Shown: positions 8,341 through 16,077 of the stretch, piece after piece
Layout: each line of letters begins with the position of its first letter
How positions within the stretch are numbered: the stretch's first letter is position 1
Assembly: GCA_031270865.1 (NCBI GenBank)
Contig: JAISWI010000069.1
Coordinates: forward strand, 1 to 59,439
DNA: 59,439 nt
Direction of reading: 5' to 3'
Source of the DNA: Oscillospiraceae bacterium
Lineage (GTDB): Bacteria > Bacillota > Clostridia > Christensenellales > Aristaeellaceae
Program-made: the position numbers and the translations under genes
Notes under the pieces: generated by a model
What the model was told of the DNA's origin: nothing
Databases searched by the model: none
What the model saw: only the letters and a program-made list of their open reading frames with translations

Positions 8341-8458
8341 ATAATTTTCTGCTATTGGCCCACGAATATTTGTTTGTATTCAGGAAGTAATCCGACTGTT
8401 CACCGACGGAGAAAAGAACGAATTTCACGCACTTTTTCAAAGTACGTGACCCACTCTG

Positions 8459-8569
8459 CTACTTTGCCGCTACGCGGCGAAAGTAGCGGTGGAGTACACT
8501 TTATAGTTACTCTGCGGTCGCGAGGAAACGTGAACAGGGAAGATTGGCCGCCGTCAATCCTCCCTGTTC
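8459..8569. other. two intergenic hairpins at the left edge of the recombinase element
   Basis: The gap 8391-8574 has no credible gene. It holds CTACTTTGCCGC (8459-8470) pairing with 8474-8486, and a 15-bp near-perfect hairpin with arms 8532-8546 and 8555-8569 (one mismatch). The second lies 6 bases after the stop of the small minus-strand gene and may act as its terminator, though no strong T tract follows. Confidence 0.5.
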
Positions 8570-8574
8570 CGCCG

Positions 8575-8775
8575 TCAGGCGGTGCGCCTGATCCGTCCGT
8601 CAGGCTTCACCTCCCCGCCGGTGAATTTTTCGGCGTCGCTCTCCGCTTGCCACTTGGCAAACTCGCGCTGTCCCTCGTCACTCTCGAAGTAAGTACGGAT
8701 CGCGGGGAGCAGACGCCGGGCCAACGCTTCGATTGCGTCGGTGGGTACTGAACTGTTCTCGTCGGCAATTTTCAC
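8575..8775 (-). CDS. small conserved protein next to recombinase, copy 1 (66 aa)
   Basis: The 66-residue protein has a helical core ALARRLLPAIRTYFESDEG then REFAKW and a polar tail. It begins at GTG with an AGGAGG site. A good promoter (8848-8876) and a leader hairpin precede it. A frameshifted homologue with the same promoter-hairpin-RBS layout lies at 11172-11466 on the other strand, so this is a repeated unit flanking the recombinase. I do not recognise a function. The unit character argues that it belongs to the element. Confidence 0.75.
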   Translation of the reverse strand: MKIADENSSVPTDAIEALARRLLPAIRTYFESDEGQREFAKWQAESDAEKFTGGEVKPDGRIRRTA

Positions 8776-8795
8776 GTTGACCCCTCCTATGAAAT

Positions 8796-8876
8796 TAAAT
8801 TTTAATGCGGACGCCTGTCAAGAGCGACAGCATCCGCATCTGCGAGAAGCATAGCGTATGTCTGCAAGAAAGTCAA
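8796..8876 (-). promoter_or_regulatory. promoter and leader hairpin of small-protein copy 1
   Basis: On the minus strand TTGACT (8876-8871) and TATGCT (8853-8848) are 17 bases apart. Just downstream the leader can fold as GCGGATGCTGTC pairing with GACAGGCGTCCGC, before the AGGAGG site. The copy at 11172-11236 has the same arrangement. Confidence 0.7.
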
Positions 8877-8923
8877 GAGCAAGCATTAACCGGAAACGAT
8901 TAAAAAATATTTTCGTTTAAGGA

Positions 8924-8975
8924 TTGACAATTATCTTGAAACGCAGTATAATTGCCGCAGGTAATTCTACTGCGG
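8924..8975 (+). promoter_or_regulatory. consensus promoter and inverted repeat before the XRE gene
   Basis: TTGACA (8924-8929) and TATAAT (8947-8952) are separated by exactly 17 bases, a full consensus. An inverted repeat CCGCAG-N9-CTGCGG (8955-8975) spans the expected transcription start and abuts the ribosome binding site. This fits an operator for the downstream regulator. Confidence 0.8.
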
Positions 8976-8987
8976 GAGGTTACGCTA

Positions 8988-9359
8988 ATGGAAGCAGTCG
9001 CAAAACGAATGACCGAGTTGCGGGAAAGCCTGAATCTGTCGCAGCTTAAACTGTCAAAGCTGCTCGGAGTTTCTCAGTCTGCGATTAACCGATATGAGCA
9101 TAATCTGGCGTCAGCACCGGACAATGTTTTGCTGAAATACGCCGATTATTTTGACGTGTCCGCCGATTACATTCTTGGCAGGACGGAAAAGCCGGAGGGC
9201 GAGGTGTTCAAGAACGAGCCTGAGTTATTGAAACGCAAAGCTGTCCGCGAGGACGAATGGATGGATTTCGTGGAAGCGTGCTTTGATCCGCTCTCTCCGA
9301 TGAACAAAAAACTGAAAGAACTGGTTATGAATATGGCGGGAGGTGAGCCGCAGAAATGA
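8988..9359 (+). CDS. XRE-family helix-turn-helix regulator
   Basis: The 123-residue protein has an N-terminal Cro/CI HTH (about residues 8-62: LSQLKLSKLLGVSQSAINRYE then YADYFDVSADYILGR) and an acidic C-terminal part. ATG 8988 has GGGAGG 8 bases upstream and lies behind a perfect promoter. Translation from further upstream would start inside the -10 box. Its end overlaps the recombinase start by 4 bases (ATGA). It probably represses its own promoter and so controls excision or integration. Confidence 0.9.
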   Translation: MEAVAKRMTELRESLNLSQLKLSKLLGVSQSAINRYEHNLASAPDNVLLKYADYFDVSADYILGRTEKPEGEVFKNEPELLKRKAVREDEWMDFVEACFDPLSPMNKKLKELVMNMAGGEPQK

Positions 9360-10888
9360 AAGCTGTGATTTACGCTCGCTATTCATCCGACGGTCAGCGG
9401 GAGGAATCTATTGAAGGGCAAGTCCGCGAGTGCAAAGCGTTTGCGGAAAGGAAAGGCTTGACTGTGGTCGAGCTGTACATCGACCGCGCCATATCAGGTC
9501 GCGCTGCCGAGAACCGCCCGGAATTCCAGCGGCTTATAAGGGAGTCTGCGAAAAAGCTGTTCGATGTCGTGATTGTATGGAAGCTCGACCGCTTTGCTCG
9601 CAATCGTTATGACAGCGCCCACTACAAGGCTATTCTCCGCAAGATCGGCGTGAAGGTCATCTCCGCGACGGAAACCATTTCCGAAGGCGCTGAGGGCATT
9701 ATCCTTGAATCCGTCCTGGAAGGAATGGCAGAGTATTATTCAGCGGAACTGGCGGAGAAAATGAAACGCGGACAGACCGAGAACGCGCTGAAAGCCAAGT
9801 ACAACGGCGGCAATGTTCCCTATGGCTATCTTGTTGACAGCGAGCAGCATTATCAGCCCGATCCCATACTTGCGCCCGTGGTGCGGGAAATTTTTGAGAA
9901 GTACGCTGACGGCGTAAGCGTCGCGGACATTGTGCGCGGTCTGTCCGCTCGTGGGATCTACACGAAAAACGGTGGTCAGATAAGCTATAACAGCTTTCGC
10001 AATATGCTCACGAATCCGCGTTACAAAGGTGATTACGTTTATGGCGAGCATATCATGCCCGGAGGTATCCCAGCGGTAGTGGAGCCGGAGCTTTGGGACA
10101 GAGCGCAACGGCGTTTGGAACAGAACAAACGCGCACCGGCTAAAGCGAAAGCCAAAGTGGAATACCTGATAACCACAAAACTTATCTGTGGGAAATGCGG
10201 CGCGTACATGGTCGGCGAGAGCGGGACCGGTAAACTCGCAAAGACTTATCACTATTACAAATGCCTATCGGCAAAACGCAAACGCGGCTGCGACAAGAGA
10301 GCGGTCAAAAAGGACTGGATTGAGGATTTGGCCGTCAGGGAAACCGTCGAAACAGTCTTGAAAGACAGCGTAGTCCGTGACATAGCAAAGCGCGTCGTTG
10401 AATATCAGCAGACAGAGGACTCGGCGGTTATCGTGCTGCGGCAGGAACTGGCCGAAACCGAGAAAGGCTTGACGAACATCGTCGATGCGATTCAGGCAGG
10501 CTTGCTCACGCCAACTACGAAACAAAGGCTTGAAGACTTGGAAGCCCGAAAAGCCGAGATAGAAGTCAAACTCCTGCAAGCGGAACTGGAACGAACGATG
10601 CTCACGGAGGAACAGGTTATTTTCTGGATCAACCGCTTCAAGAACGGCGATATGGACAACCTGGAGTATCGGCAGGCGATGATTGACATATTCGTCAATT
10701 CGGTGTATGTTTACGATGACAGGTTGGTGCTGACATACAACTGCAATGCTGGTACAAAGGCGATTACGCTTGATGATGTCGAGGTTTCGGATTTGCCAAA
10801 GTGTGCCCCGCCACTAGGGACAAACGCGAACCGTCGAGAACATCGGCGGTTTTCGCGTTTTCCGCTTCTTCAAGCTCCGCAAGCGTGA
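9356..10888 (+). CDS. large serine recombinase
   Basis: The 510-residue site-specific recombinase has a resolvase catalytic domain (residues 1-150, nucleophile serine in VIYARYSSDGQ, then WKLDRFARN), a recombinase domain (about 165-265), a zinc beta-ribbon (CGKCG near residue 282 to the CDKR pair near 318) and a coiled coil (about 360-420). It is coupled to the XRE gene. The last 20 or so residues read through a terminator-like hairpin (10825-10857) and antisense to an inverted recombinase remnant, so the natural C-terminus may have been lost. It is the likely mobility enzyme of the element; attachment sites were not identified. Confidence 0.93.
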   Translation: MKAVIYARYSSDGQREESIEGQVRECKAFAERKGLTVVELYIDRAISGRAAENRPEFQRLIRESAKKLFDVVIVWKLDRFARNRYDSAHYKAILRKIGVKVISATETISEGAEGIILESVLEGMAEYYSAELAEKMKRGQTENALKAKYNGGNVPYGYLVDSEQHYQPDPILAPVVREIFEKYADGVSVADIVRGLSARGIYTKNGGQISYNSFRNMLTNPRYKGDYVYGEHIMPGGIPAVVEPELWDRAQRRLEQNKRAPAKAKAKVEYLITTKLICGKCGAYMVGESGTGKLAKTYHYYKCLSAKRKRGCDKRAVKKDWIEDLAVRETVETVLKDSVVRDIAKRVVEYQQTEDSAVIVLRQELAETEKGLTNIVDAIQAGLLTPTTKQRLEDLEARKAEIEVKLLQAELERTMLTEEQVIFWINRFKNGDMDNLEYRQAMIDIFVNSVYVYDDRLVLTYNCNAGTKAITLDDVEVSDLPKCAPPLGTNANRREHRRFSRFPLLQAPQA

Positions 10889-11055
10889 CAGTTTTCGTAC
10901 CGTTTTGCCAGTTTATATGTGATTGTCAGCTTGTCGTCGTAGAGGAATATCGCGTTGACTGCGTTCCGCGACACGCCCAACGCTTTTGCCAGCGTAATCC
11001 GCGACAGACCATAGCTTTTCCGCAGTTCAAGCAGAGTTTCATATATCGGTTTCAT
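10807..11055 (-). pseudogene. HTH protein fused to a recombinase C-terminal remnant
   Basis: The minus-strand frame starts with MKPIYETLLELRKSYGLSR and continues as a helix-turn-helix (TLAKALGVSRNAV). At VNAIFLYDDKLTITY it becomes a serine-recombinase C-terminus. The parallel in the intact gene is VNSVYVYDDRLVLTY. After that point the sense frame shifts by one base: the neighbouring frame reads NWQNGTKTVTLAELEEA, the expected tail. So this is a frameshifted remnant of a second recombinase, inverted relative to the intact one, joined to a short HTH. It has its own promoter and operator (11079-11122). Confidence 0.65.
10825..10862 (+). terminator. terminator-like hairpin inside the recombinase 3' end
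   Basis: CGCGAACCG (10825-10833) pairs with CGGTTTTCGCG (10847-10857, two-base bulge), followed by TTTT. It lies upstream of the recombinase stop. A related GAACCG/CGGTTC hairpin with a T tract is at 12471-12506. Confidence 0.55.
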
Positions 11056-11078
11056 TTGGATTACCTAGCTTTGTTTCG

Positions 11079-11122
11079 TGCTTACCTACGGCAAGCATAA
11101 CATAAATTTTGTCGTTTGTTAA
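11079..11122 (-). promoter_or_regulatory. promoter with palindromic operator over the -10 box
   Basis: On the minus strand TTAACA (11122-11117) and TATGCT (11099-11094) are 17 bases apart. TGCTTACC-TAC-GGCAAGCA (11079-11097) is an 8-bp inverted repeat with one mismatch that overlaps the -10 box. The same GCTTGCC-type arm forms the perfect palindrome at 12560-12586. Confidence 0.65.
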
Positions 11123-11171
11123 GAGGCAAACGAATAAATGTTAAAACCGATTTCGCATTGAATGTTGTGAC

Positions 11172-11236
11172 TTGACGTTGCTGAAATTTACGCTACACTG
11201 CGCTCAAGCGCGGACGGTTCTCGACAGGCCGTCCGC
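11172..11236 (+). promoter_or_regulatory. promoter and leader hairpin of small-protein copy 2
   Basis: TTGACG (11172-11177) and TACACT (11194-11199) have 16-base spacing. A leader hairpin GCGGACGG (11210-11217) pairs with CCGTCCGC (11229-11236), and an AGGAGG site follows at about 11260. The layout parallels 8796-8876. Confidence 0.6.
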
Positions 11237-11288
11237 ATAAACATATCCAAATCTTTTTAGGAGGTCAGTGCTTTAAGAAAAGAACCAC

Positions 11289-11466
11289 ATGACAAAACAG
11301 CCAACGAGTTAGGAGTCAGTGCGCTCGAAGCGCTGGCTCGGTGCCTGTACCCGCGATTCTTGAATATTTCGAGAGCGACGAGGGTAAGCGCGAGTTCGCG
11401 GAATGGCGAACTAAGCGCGAGGGCAAATCCACCGATAGCGAAGAGGTGAGCGGCAGCGCGGCGTAG
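11289..11466 (+). pseudogene. frameshifted copy 2 of the small recombinase-associated protein
   Basis: Reading with one frame change near 11345-11350 gives ALEALARCL, then PAILEYFESDEGKREFAEW, ending at TAG 11464-11466. This matches copy 1 (ALARRLLPAIRTYFESDEG). No intact start follows the AGGAGG site: GTG-CTT-TAA stops at once, and ATG 11289 is out of frame. It is a decayed paralogue in opposite orientation on the other side of the recombinase. Confidence 0.75.
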
Positions 11467-11556
11467 ACCGCAAACACACCTGCGGAGGGAGAGTAAACCC
11501 TCTCAACCACAATGGTTGTTAAATCGGCAAAGCCGTCGCTGCGCGAAATGCGCGCG

Positions 11557-12291
11557 CTAAATTACTGCGCCAACTGCCGTTATATCATCATAGTGGTTTT
11601 GCTGAGTTAGTGCCAAGTCACGAGCTGTTATAATCATCCTATCGACAGCTTCATGCAATCCAAGCCTGTGTATGTTTTCTAGCATTGAATCAGGTGTAAT
11701 CCAATCCGATAATCCGTCAGAACAAGCGAAGAACACATCACTGTCAGACAGCGTGTAATGTTCAATTACATTGTTCGGGACAATCCATGGTAAAAATCTA
11801 TCGAATGCGCTCCACATCATCGGATGCATAGAGGTCAGATACGAATCGTATTGCTCTCGCGTGATGTGATCCGCGTTAATCATCCATTCGTATCGTTTGG
11901 CGTTTTTGGCAAGCCGAATCATCTCGCCGCCCTTTAACAAGTAAGCGGGCGAGTCCCCGAATGTCGTAGTCCACAGTTCTCCGTTTTCAATCAGCGCAAT
12001 GACAATCGTGCCGAAACACAAAACGCCCTCGCGCTGAGAAAGAACAATGAGCGCGTCATTTATCCTGTTAAACAAAGCTGAAATATAGTCGTGCGGGTTC
12101 AGTCCCGATGTTCGGAAATCAAAGCTCCGCGCCAATTCAACACACGTCCGGCTCATAGCAACTTTGCCCTCGCGCCCTGCGCCTGACGCGCCATCCGCAA
12201 GCACGAGCAAACTGCCGTCCGGAGAGATGTAAAAGTTGTCTCCGTTTATCCCGGAGCTTCCGACTAGCGTATTGCCGTATGTTATAATCAC
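11557..12291 (-). CDS. PP2C-family serine/threonine protein phosphatase
   Basis: The 244-residue phosphatase has the metal-binding motifs of the family: DNFYI near residue 18, VLADGASGAG (residues 31-40), FGDSPAYLL (near 111), CSDGLSDW (near 190) and YDDITAV at the end. It would remove phosphate from Ser/Thr residues using Mn or Mg. No kinase or FHA protein is adjacent. Its promoter resembles those of the recombinase element, and its composition is lower in GC than the chromosome, which suggests it is cargo. An autonomous role in host signalling or defence is only speculation. Confidence 0.88.
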   Translation of the reverse strand: MIITYGNTLVGSSGINGDNFYISPDGSLLVLADGASGAGREGKVAMSRTCVELARSFDFRTSGLNPHDYISALFNRINDALIVLSQREGVLCFGTIVIALIENGELWTTTFGDSPAYLLKGGEMIRLAKNAKRYEWMINADHITREQYDSYLTSMHPMMWSAFDRFLPWIVPNNVIEHYTLSDSDVFFACSDGLSDWITPDSMLENIHRLGLHEAVDRMIITARDLALTQQNHYDDITAVGAVI

Positions 12292-12318
12292 TTCTCACCC
12301 CATAAAATTTCTGTTTAC

Positions 12319-12347
12319 AGTATAACATAAATTTGCGGAAATGGCAA
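12319..12347 (-). promoter_or_regulatory. promoter of the PP2C gene
   Basis: On the minus strand TTGCCA (12347-12342) and TATACT (12324-12319) are 17 bases apart. The spacer end AAATTTATGT is shared with the promoter at 11094-11122. Confidence 0.6.
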
Positions 12348-12470
12348 GTGGGATTTGCGTGGCTGCTACACTCTCGTCAACCCAAACTCAAACGCGACCG
12401 CTTCGCCTATGAAGAATACTCGGCGCGGGTTTGCGTTTGGTACGGAGCAGTCCGCCACTTGAATAAGCGT

Positions 12471-12506
12471 GAACCGTCTGCGGCGCGGGCGGTTCGCGGT
12501 TTTTTT
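12471..12506 (+). terminator. terminator-like hairpin
   Basis: GAACCG (12471-12476) pairs with CGGTTC (12490-12495), followed by GCGG and seven T. It resembles the hairpin at the recombinase 3' end and may be the tail of another lost recombinase gene. No gene is credible in 12350-12550. Confidence 0.5.
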
Positions 12507-12559
12507 GCGGTTCGGGCGGGATGATGTTTATTGGGTACGTTCGTTTGTTGTCGCTCTCG

Positions 12560-12607
12560 GTTATACTTGCCTGTGGCAAGTATAACATGAAAACTAGGGG
12601 TTGTCAA
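12560..12607 (-). promoter_or_regulatory. orphan promoter overlapped by a perfect palindrome
   Basis: GTTATACTTGCC-TGT-GGCAAGTATAAC is a perfect 12-bp inverted repeat (12560-12586). It contains the minus-strand -10 box TATACT (12584-12579), with TTGACA (12607-12602) 17 bases upstream. It looks like a repressor operator. No intact gene follows within 260 bases on that strand, so its gene seems to be deleted. The stretch 12610-12824 holds nothing I can assign. Confidence 0.7.
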
Positions 12608-12824
12608 GGGGTGGATGGAAATCTTTTTGTAAAGCGGCGCGGACTGTTTGCGGACAGGGGTAGTCTCCAAGTGATTATAATCTTTCTACTGCATGTTATA
12701 ACCGGAATTGTTTCTGAGCCTGAAATATTTACGGCGCATACTCCCGAGCTGACTCTGTCTTTTAGCATAGACCGCTTCGAATGTTATTACAACATAAAAT
12801 GAATTGCGCGATATCCCCATAAAA

Positions 12825-12867
12825 CAGGAAAACGCGGGCGGACCCGCTCGTCTGCCGCGTTTTCCTG
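12825..12867 (-). terminator. terminator of the ABC exporter operon
   Basis: A 13-bp perfect stem (CAGGAAAACGCGG, 12825-12837, with 12855-12867) is followed by TTTTAT on the minus strand. It lies 15 bases after the permease stop. Confidence 0.8.
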
Positions 12868-12881
12868 CCAGCCCTGCCCCC

Positions 12882-14474
12882 TCAATACCTCGTATCCCGC
12901 TCGCGATACCCTGCCAGACCAACCCCGCACATCAGCGCGGACAATCCGCACATCACAGCTATCGGCACCGCGCGGAACGCCTCGACCGGAAGCTGCGGTA
13001 CCGCGCTGAACGGCGAGAGCCGCGGCAAGACTGTCGGCATATCGAACAACCGGCCGAAGTACATCATTATGAACGAGTAACCGAACAGCGCCCACGTCAG
13101 CGCGGTCAGCCTCGGCGCGATACCGACCAGCATCGCCGCGACCGCCGCCAGCGTGAGTATCGCCGGTACGTACGCGAACGAAGCGCCCATGATCGCGCCA
13201 AGCGAAACCAGCCCGGTCCCGGACGCCGATACGTACAGCCCGAACGCGCTCAGGAATGTGAACACCACGGCTTCCGCTGCCGCTATCGCCGCGAACCCCG
13301 CGAACATGGCCCGCCGCGATGCCGCCCGCGCGTAAACCTGCTCTAGGCGGCCCCGGCGTTCCTCCGCGCGGAGGCGGTTTACCGTGTTGACGACAGGTAT
13401 CGAGGCGATCAACGCCATCACGCATCCCAGCAGCGGTATATACGCGTCTACAAGCGACTTCGCGCCTAACTGCCCTTCCAGCATCCGCCGGATTACGTCG
13501 TTGCCCTCCACGAACGAGTCCAACTCGCCCAGCACCGCGCCATACATCGCGCCCAGCGTGAGGAACGCGACCGCCCACGCGATGAACGTCCCGCGCGACA
13601 ACCTCCACGCCAGCCCGAGCGGGCTTTGCAGGAACCGCGACGCGCTGTCGCGACCCTTACGCGCCGGGAATACGCCGGACCCAACGTCCCGCCGAGCGTT
13701 GACGACCAGCGCGAGCGCGGCGACGGCCACCGCCTCCGCGATCAGCGCGGCTATCGGCCAGAACGCGTTGGCGTAGAACGCCTGGACTTTGAGACCCAGT
13801 CCCATCGGCGATATGAGCGACAACGCTCCGCCGCTGACATCGCCGGACGCGCGCATTATATAGGAAATACCCATAAACGCGAACGCCGCGCCCATACTGC
13901 CGTGCGCCGTGGAGAACAGTTGCGCCGTCAACAGCGTCACCGCCGCGAACAGGAACCCCTGCGCTCCGATGGACGACGCGTACGCGAACGCGCCAGCCGC
14001 CGTCGTGCCGCCGACGTCAAGCGCGATGAGAAGCAACGCCGTAAGTATAGTTATAACAACATCCATAACGAGCGCGTCGACGATCACCGACGCGCCGCCA
14101 GCCAGCCGCCCGACCGGCAGCGCCGCGAACATCTCATGCCGCCCGAGTTCCTCGTCAACGCGCGTGTGGCGGTTCACGAAGAATATGTTCATCAAGATCG
14201 ACGCGATGGCGAACCAGATAAGGCATTCCTGCGACATCGCGATGGCGGGCGTGAGGCTGTCCAGGCCGTAGACCGGGCCCATCATCGCGACCATCGCGGG
14301 CGTGTTCATCGTGGAGGCCATGCTAAGCAGCGACTCCGGTGTTGGCAGCAGCCCGGGATACAGCGACGCCAGCCCGAAAGCCGCCAGCGGCATCGCGAGC
14401 AGCCATATCAGCCCAACCACGCGCTCCCGCCGGATTATGAAGCGCGAATACCGCGCGTAACCCGCCGTTGTCAT
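12882..14474 (-). CDS. ABC-2 type exporter permease, duplicated architecture
   Basis: The 530-residue polytopic protein has about twelve hydrophobic segments in two similar halves, with [15 protein letters not shown] in the first half and [16 protein letters not shown] sequence starting the second. This matches the TnrB3-like permeases of drug and polyketide exporters. It overlaps the ATPase gene by 4 bases, and the operon is headed by a TetR regulator. Efflux of a toxic or antibiotic compound is the likely role. It is an export system because no binding protein is present. Confidence 0.85.
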   Translation of the reverse strand: MTTAGYARYSRFIIRRERVVGLIWLLAMPLAAFGLASLYPGLLPTPESLLSMASTMNTPAMVAMMGPVYGLDSLTPAIAMSQECLIWFAIASILMNIFFVNRHTRVDEELGRHEMFAALPVGRLAGGASVIVDALVMDVVITILTALLLIALDVGGTTAAGAFAYASSIGAQGFLFAAVTLLTAQLFSTAHGSMGAAFAFMGISYIMRASGDVSGGALSLISPMGLGLKVQAFYANAFWPIAALIAEAVAVAALALVVNARRDVGSGVFPARKGRDSASRFLQSPLGLAWRLSRGTFIAWAVAFLTLGAMYGAVLGELDSFVEGNDVIRRMLEGQLGAKSLVDAYIPLLGCVMALIASIPVVNTVNRLRAEERRGRLEQVYARAASRRAMFAGFAAIAAAEAVVFTFLSAFGLYVSASGTGLVSLGAIMGASFAYVPAILTLAAVAAMLVGIAPRLTALTWALFGYSFIMMYFGRLFDMPTVLPRLSPFSAVPQLPVEAFRAVPIAVMCGLSALMCGVGLAGYRERDTRY

Positions 14475-15193
14475 GACACCCTCCCCTTATATTCGGATAG
14501 GAATAGTTCCTCAAGCGACGCGCCCCTCGCCGCGATGTCACGCATCACGCCCTCCATGACGATCCGGCCATCCTTGATGATGCTCACGCTGTCCGCGAGT
14601 TTCTCCGCCTCGCTCATGATATGCGAGGAGAGCAGCACGGTCCTGCCCCGCGCCTTTATCACGCCGACGCAGTCCTGGAACACCTTTTCCAGCAGCGGGT
14701 CAAGCCCGCTGGTAGGCTCATCCAGCACGAACAGCTCCGCGTCCGAAGCGAACGCCGCCACGAGCGCTACCTTCTGCCTGTTCCCTTTGGAGTATGTCCG
14801 GCACTTCTTGGACGGGTCCAGCTCGAATAGGTCCAGGTATTTTTGCCGCGCGGCCCTGTCGGGTTTAGTCCCGCGCAGCGAGAGGAACAGGTCGATCACC
14901 TCGCCGCCGGTAAGGTTATCCCACAGGTTCACGTCGCCCGGGACGTACGCGAGGCGCTTGTGCAGCTCTACCGCGTCCGTCCACGCGTCCTGGCCGAACA
15001 GCCTCACGGACCCGCTGGTCGCGCGGAGTATACCCAGCAGGCAGCGGATCGTGGTGGATTTGCCCGCGCCGTTGGGACCTAGGAACGCGCGGACCTCGCC
15101 CGCCTTCACCGATAGGTCGATGCCATTAAGCGCGCTGATCCGTCCGAACCGCTTGACGAGTCCCTCAATCCGGATCACCTCATTAGCCGACAT
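14471..15193 (-). CDS. ABC exporter ATP-binding protein
   Basis: The 240-residue ATPase has Walker [10 protein letters not shown] (near residue 38), the Q-loop, a signature [12 protein letters not shown] (near 135), Walker [13 protein letters not shown] and an H-loop [10 protein letters not shown]. It belongs to the drug-export (DrrA/CcmA) branch. It is the middle gene of a three-gene minus-strand operon, 1 base after the regulator and 4 bases overlapping the permease. Confidence 0.95.
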   Translation of the reverse strand: MSANEVIRIEGLVKRFGRISALNGIDLSVKAGEVRAFLGPNGAGKSTTIRCLLGILRATSGSVRLFGQDAWTDAVELHKRLAYVPGDVNLWDNLTGGEVIDLFLSLRGTKPDRAARQKYLDLFELDPSKKCRTYSKGNRQKVALVAAFASDAELFVLDEPTSGLDPLLEKVFQDCVGVIKARGRTVLLSSHIMSEAEKLADSVSIIKDGRIVMEGVMRDIAARGASLEELFLSEYKGRVS

Positions 15194-15194
15194 G

Positions 15195-15872
15195 TCAAAT
15201 CCCCTCCCCGTTCATCGCGGTATCATGATTATTTTTGTAGAATAATTTGCGCATATCATTGACGAATCCGTCAAACTTCCGCCATTCCCTGGCGACAGCC
15301 GCCTCGTCCGTCACGTCGTACTCGCCGCGCTTGAACCGCCCGCTGCTTTCGGCGGTATACGCGTCGAACAGCCATTTCATGTAGGATAGGACGGTCGGGC
15401 CGTCCATGTCGTCGCGCAGCATTGAGTAGTCCACGCCGTCGTAGAGGCTTGAGGATACCAATTTGTATATCGCGGCTGTCTCCTCGATATACTTGCCGCC
15501 GCGCTCCGCGTTCCCCTCGCGGTAGAATTTTTCGAAGAACGCGATGTGCAGCGGGCGATCGGCTGTCGCCCGGCGCTTTATCTCGATCAGCTTCCGGTAC
15601 CGCTCCAGGAAGTCGCCAGACTCGAACAGCGCCAGCTGCAGATATGTGTTCTTCGCGAACTCGACGACATACTCGCACAGGAAGTCGTACAGCTCCTCCT
15701 TGCTGCCGAAGTAGTAGAACAGCATGCCCTTGCCGACGCAAGCCCGCCGCGCAATCTCGTTTGAGCTGGCCCGCGCGTAGCCCTTTTCCGCGAACTCGGC
15801 CAGCGCTGCCTCGATGACGCGCGTTTGCTTCTCCTGATCCAGCGCGTGGAACGCGTCGAACCGACCGGCCAT
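15195..15872 (-). CDS. TetR/AcrR-family repressor of the ABC exporter
   Basis: The 225-residue regulator has an N-terminal HTH ([21 protein letters not shown], about residues 28-48) and a helical ligand-binding domain. ATG 15872 has GGAAG about 8 bases upstream; a longer frame would start within the operator region. The operon promoter just upstream carries a perfect inverted repeat at the start site. This supports autorepression lifted by a ligand that the exporter removes. Confidence 0.92.
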   Translation of the reverse strand: MAGRFDAFHALDQEKQTRVIEAALAEFAEKGYARASSNEIARRACVGKGMLFYYFGSKEELYDFLCEYVVEFAKNTYLQLALFESGDFLERYRKLIEIKRRATADRPLHIAFFEKFYREGNAERGGKYIEETAAIYKLVSSSLYDGVDYSMLRDDMDGPTVLSYMKWLFDAYTAESSGRFKRGEYDVTDEAAVAREWRKFDGFVNDMRKLFYKNNHDTAMNGEGI

Positions 15873-15892
15873 TCGATCACTTCCTTTCGCGC

Positions 15893-15945
15893 GATAGACC
15901 ATACTGGTCTATCGCTATTATAACGACGGTCGACCAGGGTGTCAA
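15893..15945 (-). promoter_or_regulatory. operon promoter with TetR-type operator
   Basis: On the minus strand TTGACA (15945-15940) and TATAAT (15922-15917) are 17 bases apart. Immediately downstream is GATAGACC-ATACT-GGTCTATC (15893-15913), a perfect 8-bp inverted repeat over the transcription start. Confidence 0.85.
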
Positions 15946-16020
15946 GGGGAAATTTCGCGTCGGTCAAAAAGATATCCGTGCCTGACGTCAGCCGGAAAGT
16001 CTTTTTGCGCCTTACGCGCC

Positions 16021-16077
16021 CTTAACACTTCTTTAACACTTCTTTAACACTTAGCTTTTGACAGTTCTTTAACAGAT
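16021..16077 (+). repeat. helically phased direct repeats at the sugar ABC promoter
   Basis: Five copies of a CTTTAACA-like unit occur at about 16021, 16031, 16042, 16055 and 16067, spaced 10-13 bases. The last two overlap the -35 box and the spacer. Spacing close to one helical turn fits cooperative binding of a regulator on one face of the DNA. Confidence 0.7.

Noticed and set aside
8374..8751. 125-codon plus-strand frame
   Set aside because: It spans two hairpins and runs antisense to the small gene at 8575. It has no RBS.
12388..12670. Small minus-strand frames in the right part of the element
   Set aside because: They overlap the palindromic operator and a terminator hairpin, and the translations are proline/arginine-rich without family traits.
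5124..12800. tRNA-Ser as the attachment site of one large island
   Set aside because: I found no duplicated tRNA 3' end at the right edge, and the tRNA is followed by its own terminator. Serine recombinases also usually do not use tRNA sites.
13626..15245. 539-codon plus-strand frame
   Set aside because: It lies opposite the clear ABC permease and ATPase genes. Its translation is arginine-rich and low in complexity, with no RBS.
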